A stretch of DNA of 8,512 nucleotides from CAZOBJ01 sp964577825. Its GTDB lineage: Bacteria > Planctomycetota > SZUA-567 > JAFGNG01. The position numbers and the translations under genes are program-made. Shown one piece after another: positions 6,165 to 8,512 of the stretch. Position 1 is the stretch's first letter, and each line of letters starts with the position of its first letter. The notes beneath the pieces were generated by a model, which made no database searches, was not told where the DNA came from, and saw only the letters and a list, made by a program, of their open reading frames with translations. The stretch lies in the NCBI GenBank assembly GCA_964577825.1, contig CAZOBJ010000120.1:1-8512 (forward strand), in the 5' to 3' direction.

Positions 6165-6767
6165 ATGGCGGCTGACCAGGGCGAGCGCAACGACGAAAGC
6201 GGAAGGAACAATTGGCGCGAGTTCGCGGCGATCGTCTTGCAGCTTCTCGTGGTTTTTGCGATTCTTGTGCATTGCCTGTTGCAGTATGTGGCGCCAGGGC
6301 GGTACGTCCACATCTGGGAACTTGGCAGGATCTACACGCTCGAGAACGTGTTCTTGCTCTGCTGGGCCCTGCTGGTCGTCTCGGTTTTTTGTTGGCTTGG
6401 TCGCCTGTTGAAGCGAGGCGTGGTGGCCCTGTCACGCGCCCAAGGCCGCCTGCGCGCGTGCGGGACAGTGTGGAGCAATGCGTTGCGCGTGGTGATTTTC
6501 GTCCTGGTCTTCGCCGCCGGGTGGGCGGCCATGCATGTGGGGCTCGTGATTGTCACCTGCTGCGACACCGACTGGCGCGACTTCGAGAACCTGTATACCC
6601 TTGGGAATCTGATCCGGCTGCAGTGGTTCCTTGCGGGAATGTGCGTCGTCGGCCTGTATGTGCGCGACGCATCCGGGGCGCCCCCAGGGTGGCGTGGGCT
6701 GTGGCGGGGCATGCGATGGCTGCTGCTGCTCGGGGTGATCATGCTCCTGCATGCCCTGATTCTCTGA
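6165..6767 (+). CDS. Five-helix integral membrane protein with internal duplication, function unknown
   Basis: A 200-residue protein not recognised as a known family. A short charged cytosolic-looking N-terminus (1-19) is followed by likely membrane helices at about 20-42, 62-82, 107-131, 150-166 and 184-200, the last ending at the C-terminus. A repeated unit is visible: helix 1, then a loop ending RIYTLEN (55-61), then helix 2; helix 3, then a loop ending NLYTLGN (142-148), then helix 4. Trp67 and Trp154 also align, at a constant offset of 87. There are cysteine pairs near the membrane edge (132-133). ATG at 6165 is chosen over an in-frame GTG at 6087 because GAGGG lies 9 bases upstream and the GTG falls inside the candidate promoter. 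No catalytic motif is seen; transport, channel or immunity roles are all open. Confidence 0.75.
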   Translation: MAADQGERNDESGRNNWREFAAIVLQLLVVFAILVHCLLQYVAPGRYVHIWELGRIYTLENVFLLCWALLVVSVFCWLGRLLKRGVVALSRAQGRLRACGTVWSNALRVVIFVLVFAAGWAAMHVGLVIVTCCDTDWRDFENLYTLGNLIRLQWFLAGMCVVGLYVRDASGAPPGWRGLWRGMRWLLLLGVIMLLHALIL

Positions 6768-6842
6768 GGAGGCTGAAACGTTCTGACCGCAACTGACCAC
6801 CGAGCGCGGCCTCTGGACGTCGTGGCATGGAGAGGCTCTCAC

Positions 6843-7058
6843 ATGTTCCTTTGGCTCCTTCAGTTCTTCCTCTTCCTGTATTGTTTCGCGTTTTCCCTAC
6901 TCATTTATGTCGCGTGTCGTCCCGGGGTGCGCAGAAGCCGCTTCAGCCGGTTGTTTCGGCCGGAGACCGACGCTGCAACCTATGACAGAATCGGCAAGCT
7001 GTTCTTCTTCCTCGCCCTGTGTTTTCTCCTGGGCCTCGTGTCCATGTTCTTCAGGTAG
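6843..7058 (+). CDS. Small two-helix membrane protein, function unknown
   Basis: A 71-residue protein with two hydrophobic, Phe/Leu-rich helices at about residues 2-24 and 53-70. They are joined by a basic loop (CRPGVRRSRFSRLFRP, 25-40) and a short acidic turn (ETDAATYDR, 41-49). The positive-inside rule places the loop in the cytoplasm and both ends outside. ATG at 6843 is preferred over an in-frame GTG at 6822, because GGAGAGG ends seven bases before it. It follows the five-helix protein by 75 bases on the same strand with no terminator between, so they are probably co-transcribed. It does not show SecG, holin or toxin hallmarks that I can name. A hairpin of two helices could be a subunit of a membrane complex or a small immunity protein. 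Confidence 0.65.
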   Translation: MFLWLLQFFLFLYCFAFSLLIYVACRPGVRRSRFSRLFRPETDAATYDRIGKLFFFLALCFLLGLVSMFFR

Positions 7059-7067
7059 AGGCCCTCA

Positions 7068-7280
7068 ATGATCGCTATGCGCGCGGAAGCCGCCAAGGTC
7101 TACGCATTCCCCTGGGACTACGACCCGGGGGGCAACCTCACCCGCGCCGCGCGCGGACAGAGCGCCAGCTACTTCGCGTACGATCCTGCGCCGCGTGATG
7201 AGAGAAGGCCCATGGCCGGACGAGGAGCGCGCACATGGCGCCTGGCGAGAGCCCTCCTCCTGCGATCAGTCAGATTGTAG
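7068..7280 (+). pseudogene. RHS/YD-repeat protein fragment
   Basis: This 70-codon open stretch holds one recognisable YD repeat: Tyr18-Asp19, then GGNLT (21-25), Gly30-Gln31, and YFAYD (35-39). The two YD pairs are 20 residues apart, the usual repeat period in RHS proteins, large secreted or wall-bound beta-cage shells that often carry C-terminal toxins. A functional RHS shell needs many such repeats, so this is a remnant. After YDP the frame turns into Arg-rich nonsense, while the +1 frame from about 7186 continues LRRVMREG, similar to the LGRRV that often follows YD in these proteins, suggesting a one-base loss near 7184-7190. It starts with GAGG six bases before ATG and lies in the same frame as the preceding 71-residue gene, after its TAG stop. 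Expression as a small protein cannot be excluded. Confidence 0.55.
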
Positions 7281-7354
7281 AGGATGCGAAGGGCAATCTG
7301 TGGGTTGGGACGTTCGAAGGGCTGTTCTCGCCCTCAGTACCGGTTGACAAGTAG
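7235..7354 (+). pseudogene. Two-component-regulator propeller (Reg_prop) repeat fragment, 39 codons
   Basis: A short open frame from ATG (7235) to TAG (7354) encodes ISQIVEDAKGNLWVGTFEGL (residues 11-30). This is a close match to the Reg_prop blade pattern I..I.ED..GNLW.GT..GL, found in tandem in periplasmic sensor domains of hybrid histidine kinases. One blade cannot form a propeller, and no histidine kinase follows, so it looks like a leftover of a larger gene. GAGGAG lies seven bases before the ATG, an oddly good ribosome site for a remnant, so a translated micro-protein is possible. It overlaps the end of the YD fragment in another frame. The blade match is clear; the status (decayed versus expressed) is not. 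Confidence 0.5.
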
Positions 7355-7414
7355 AGCACCAGGATGGGGCGAAGAGCCTCGAGCATCTTGGCGTCGCCGC
7401 CATCCGCAGCGCAC

Positions 7415-7443
7415 TTGCCACGCCCCTCTCCATGCGGTATGTT
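7415..7443 (+). promoter_or_regulatory. Sigma-70-type promoter of the Sel1-repeat gene
   Basis: TTGCCA (7415-7420, five of six matches to TTGACA) is followed after exactly 17 bases by TATGTT (7438-7443, four of six matches, including T, A and final T). The predicted start near 7450 leaves a leader of about 32 bases before the ATG at 7482. It lies in the 127-base gap after the propeller fragment, which otherwise holds nothing recognised. The gene therefore appears to have its own transcription unit. Confidence 0.55.
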
Positions 7444-7468
7444 TCAAAGGATGGGCAACCAGGAACGG

Positions 7469-7481
7469 GGAGGGGCGTGTG
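7469..7481 (+). promoter_or_regulatory. Ribosome binding site of the Sel1-repeat gene
   Basis: GGAGG (7469-7473) stands eight bases before ATG 7482 and fourteen before the in-frame ATG 7488, so the upstream ATG is chosen. The site agrees with the strong Shine-Dalgarno use seen elsewhere in the window. Confidence 0.65.
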
Positions 7482-8512
7482 ATGTTGATGAAATCGAGAG
7501 GTATCGCATTCAGTGCAGCGGCGCTCGTTGTATGTGCGATAGTCTACGTCCTCTGGCCGGACCTGCGCATTGTGTTTCTCGGCCTGCCACGGCCTGCAGT
7601 TGTGGTTGTGAATGATGCTGTCCAGCCGATGCGCAACGTGAGCCTAGTGCTTGGGCACTCGGGCGGACGAGTCCTCGAGAGGCGCGCTGAGCTCCTGCCG
7701 TCTGAAAGCATGCGCGTTGTCGTCGACACCTCGGACCTGTACATTGTCTCCTTGGACTTCGAGTCAGGCGAAGCTGGGCGCACCTATGGTGGAGGACTCG
7801 CAACGCCCGGTGAGAGTATTGTGCTCGGAGTCTACGAAGGAGGGGCCGTGGTTGCCCATCGCCGTACTGATCGGGACTTGAGTGGCCCACACAGTCGCAA
7901 CGAATGGGACATCCCGGACATCATGGACGCCGACGAGATGTACTATCGCGGGCTGGGCTACGATGCGGGCGTCGGGGCGACAGAAGATGATGAGCAAGCT
8001 ATACTACGCTATCACAAGGCAGCGGATCAGGGTGATCCGCGCGCCCAATACAGGCTCGGCATGCACTATGCGAGTGGCGAGGGCGTGGAACAGGATCTCG
8101 ATGAGGCGGTGGCGTGGTTTCGCCTGGCCGCCGACCGGGGGCGCTTGGGATTCGCCCCCGCGCAGTTTCGGCTGGGACTGGCGTATGATAACGGCGAGGG
8201 GGTGCCACAGGACCAGTCACAGGCTGCACACTGGTATCGTATGGCGGCCCGAAAGGGGCATGCGCCAGCCCAACTCGAGCTTGCCGTCCGCTACGCCGCG
8301 GGCAAGGGCGTACGCGTCGACGACGTGCGTGCGCTGTATTGGCTCCGCAAGGCCGCGAAGCACGGCGTTGCGGGCGCCCAGTATCAACTAGGCGTGCGGT
8401 ACTATACTGGTTGCGGCGTGCGCCGCGACCGCGACGCGGCCCTGCGTCTGTTGCGCCTCGCTGCCGCCCAAGGCCACCAAGACGCGCGCGAGTTCCTGGA
8501 CGAGTCCGTAGC
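7482..8512 (+). CDS. Membrane-anchored Sel1-repeat protein, 5' part (3' end outside window)
   Basis: At least 343 residues, open to the window end. Residues 1-7 are basic, and 8-25 form one hydrophobic helix without a lipobox (Val before Cys18) or clear cleavage site, so it is a signal anchor with the rest extracytoplasmic. Residues about 39-130 look like a small beta-rich domain, not recognised. From 154 on there are Sel1-like (alpha/alpha TPR-type) repeats: a degenerate unit at 154-184, then units whose Ala-Gln/Ala-Arg positions fall at 188, 227, 263, 299 and 335. The spacing is 36 except the first (39), which has a three-residue insertion (LGF). Typical elements are YRLGMHYASGEGV (190-202) and EAVAWFRLAAD (208-218). 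Such repeats bind partner proteins. GGAGG lies eight bases before ATG 7482, deciding against the ATG at 7488. Its specific role is unknown. Confidence 0.9.
   Translation, partial: MLMKSRGIAFSAAALVVCAIVYVLWPDLRIVFLGLPRPAVVVVNDAVQPMRNVSLVLGHSGGRVLERRAELLPSESMRVVVDTSDLYIVSLDFESGEAGRTYGGGLATPGESIVLGVYEGGAVVAHRRTDRDLSGPHSRNEWDIPDIMDADEMYYRGLGYDAGVGATEDDEQAILRYHKAADQGDPRAQYRLGMHYASGEGVEQDLDEAVAWFRLAADRGRLGFAPAQFRLGLAYDNGEGVPQDQSQAAHWYRMAARKGHAPAQLELAVRYAAGKGVRVDDVRALYWLRKAAKHGVAGAQYQLGVRYYTGCGVRRDRDAALRLLRLAAAQGHQDAREFLDESV

Noticed and set aside
4543..6411. Plus-strand open frame of 622 codons spanning the GNAT, DeoR and intergenic region
   Set aside because: It crosses the divergent promoter region and runs antisense to two well-supported genes; its translation has no motifs.
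7344..7349. TTGACA near the end of the propeller fragment as a promoter
   Set aside because: No acceptable -10 hexamer occurs 15 to 19 bases downstream, and the TTGCCA/TATGTT pair is much better placed for the Sel1 gene.
7364..7615. 83-codon plus-strand open frame over the Sel1 promoter and gene start
   Set aside because: No ribosome site, Cys/Arg/Pro-rich translation, and it overlaps the Sel1-repeat gene in another frame.
7882..8391. 169-codon plus-strand open frame within the Sel1 gene
   Set aside because: The Sel1 repeats are in the frame of 7482, with regular 36-residue spacing; this frame is a shadow.
1..8512. CRISPR arrays, tRNA or rRNA genes, insertion sequences, attachment sites
   Set aside because: No regularly spaced repeats, cloverleaf-like segments, rRNA-like stretches, transposase motifs or flanking inverted repeats were seen on reading both strands.

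Overview
This is a GC-rich bacterial window with good Shine-Dalgarno sites and two parts of different character. Species cannot be read from it. AraA-like isomerase, Gfo/Idh/MocA and amidohydrolase genes packed together, next to YD-repeat, propeller and Sel1-type sequences, would suit a carbohydrate-degrading Gram-negative of the Planctomycetota/Lentisphaerota/Hydrogenedentota kind. That is a weak inference from gene content only.

Left part (1-5907, all minus strand): one tightly packed operon, read right to left. It encodes a DeoR-family regulator (5907-5140), a GNAT acetyltransferase (5111-4530), an L-arabinose/L-fucose-isomerase-like enzyme with a GTG start (4510-3098), an FGGY sugar kinase (3094-1649), a TIM-barrel amidohydrolase (1643-561) and a Gfo/Idh/MocA oxidoreductase cut by the window edge (557 to <1). 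Gaps are 3 to 28 bases. Isomerase plus kinase is the usual aldose to ketose to ketose-phosphate route. The amidohydrolase and the NAD(P)-dependent oxidoreductase suggest an extra oxidative or lactone-hydrolysing branch. The sugar cannot be named, and no aldolase, epimerase or transporter is in view.

Divergent control region (5908-6164): a good minus-strand sigma-70-type promoter with an inverted repeat around its -10 hexamer, further short palindromes, and a weaker plus-strand promoter candidate with a perfect TTGACA.

Right part (6165-8512, all plus strand): a 200-residue five-helix membrane protein with an internal duplication, a 71-residue two-helix membrane protein, about 300 bases carrying a fragment of an RHS/YD-repeat protein and a fragment of a two-component-regulator-type beta-propeller (Reg_prop), then a promoter and a membrane-anchored Sel1-repeat protein that runs off the end. 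Orphan YD repeat, small membrane proteins and a Sel1 protein together resemble the accessory, fast-changing part of a genome. A decayed polymorphic-toxin/immunity locus is one hypothesis, not a demonstration.
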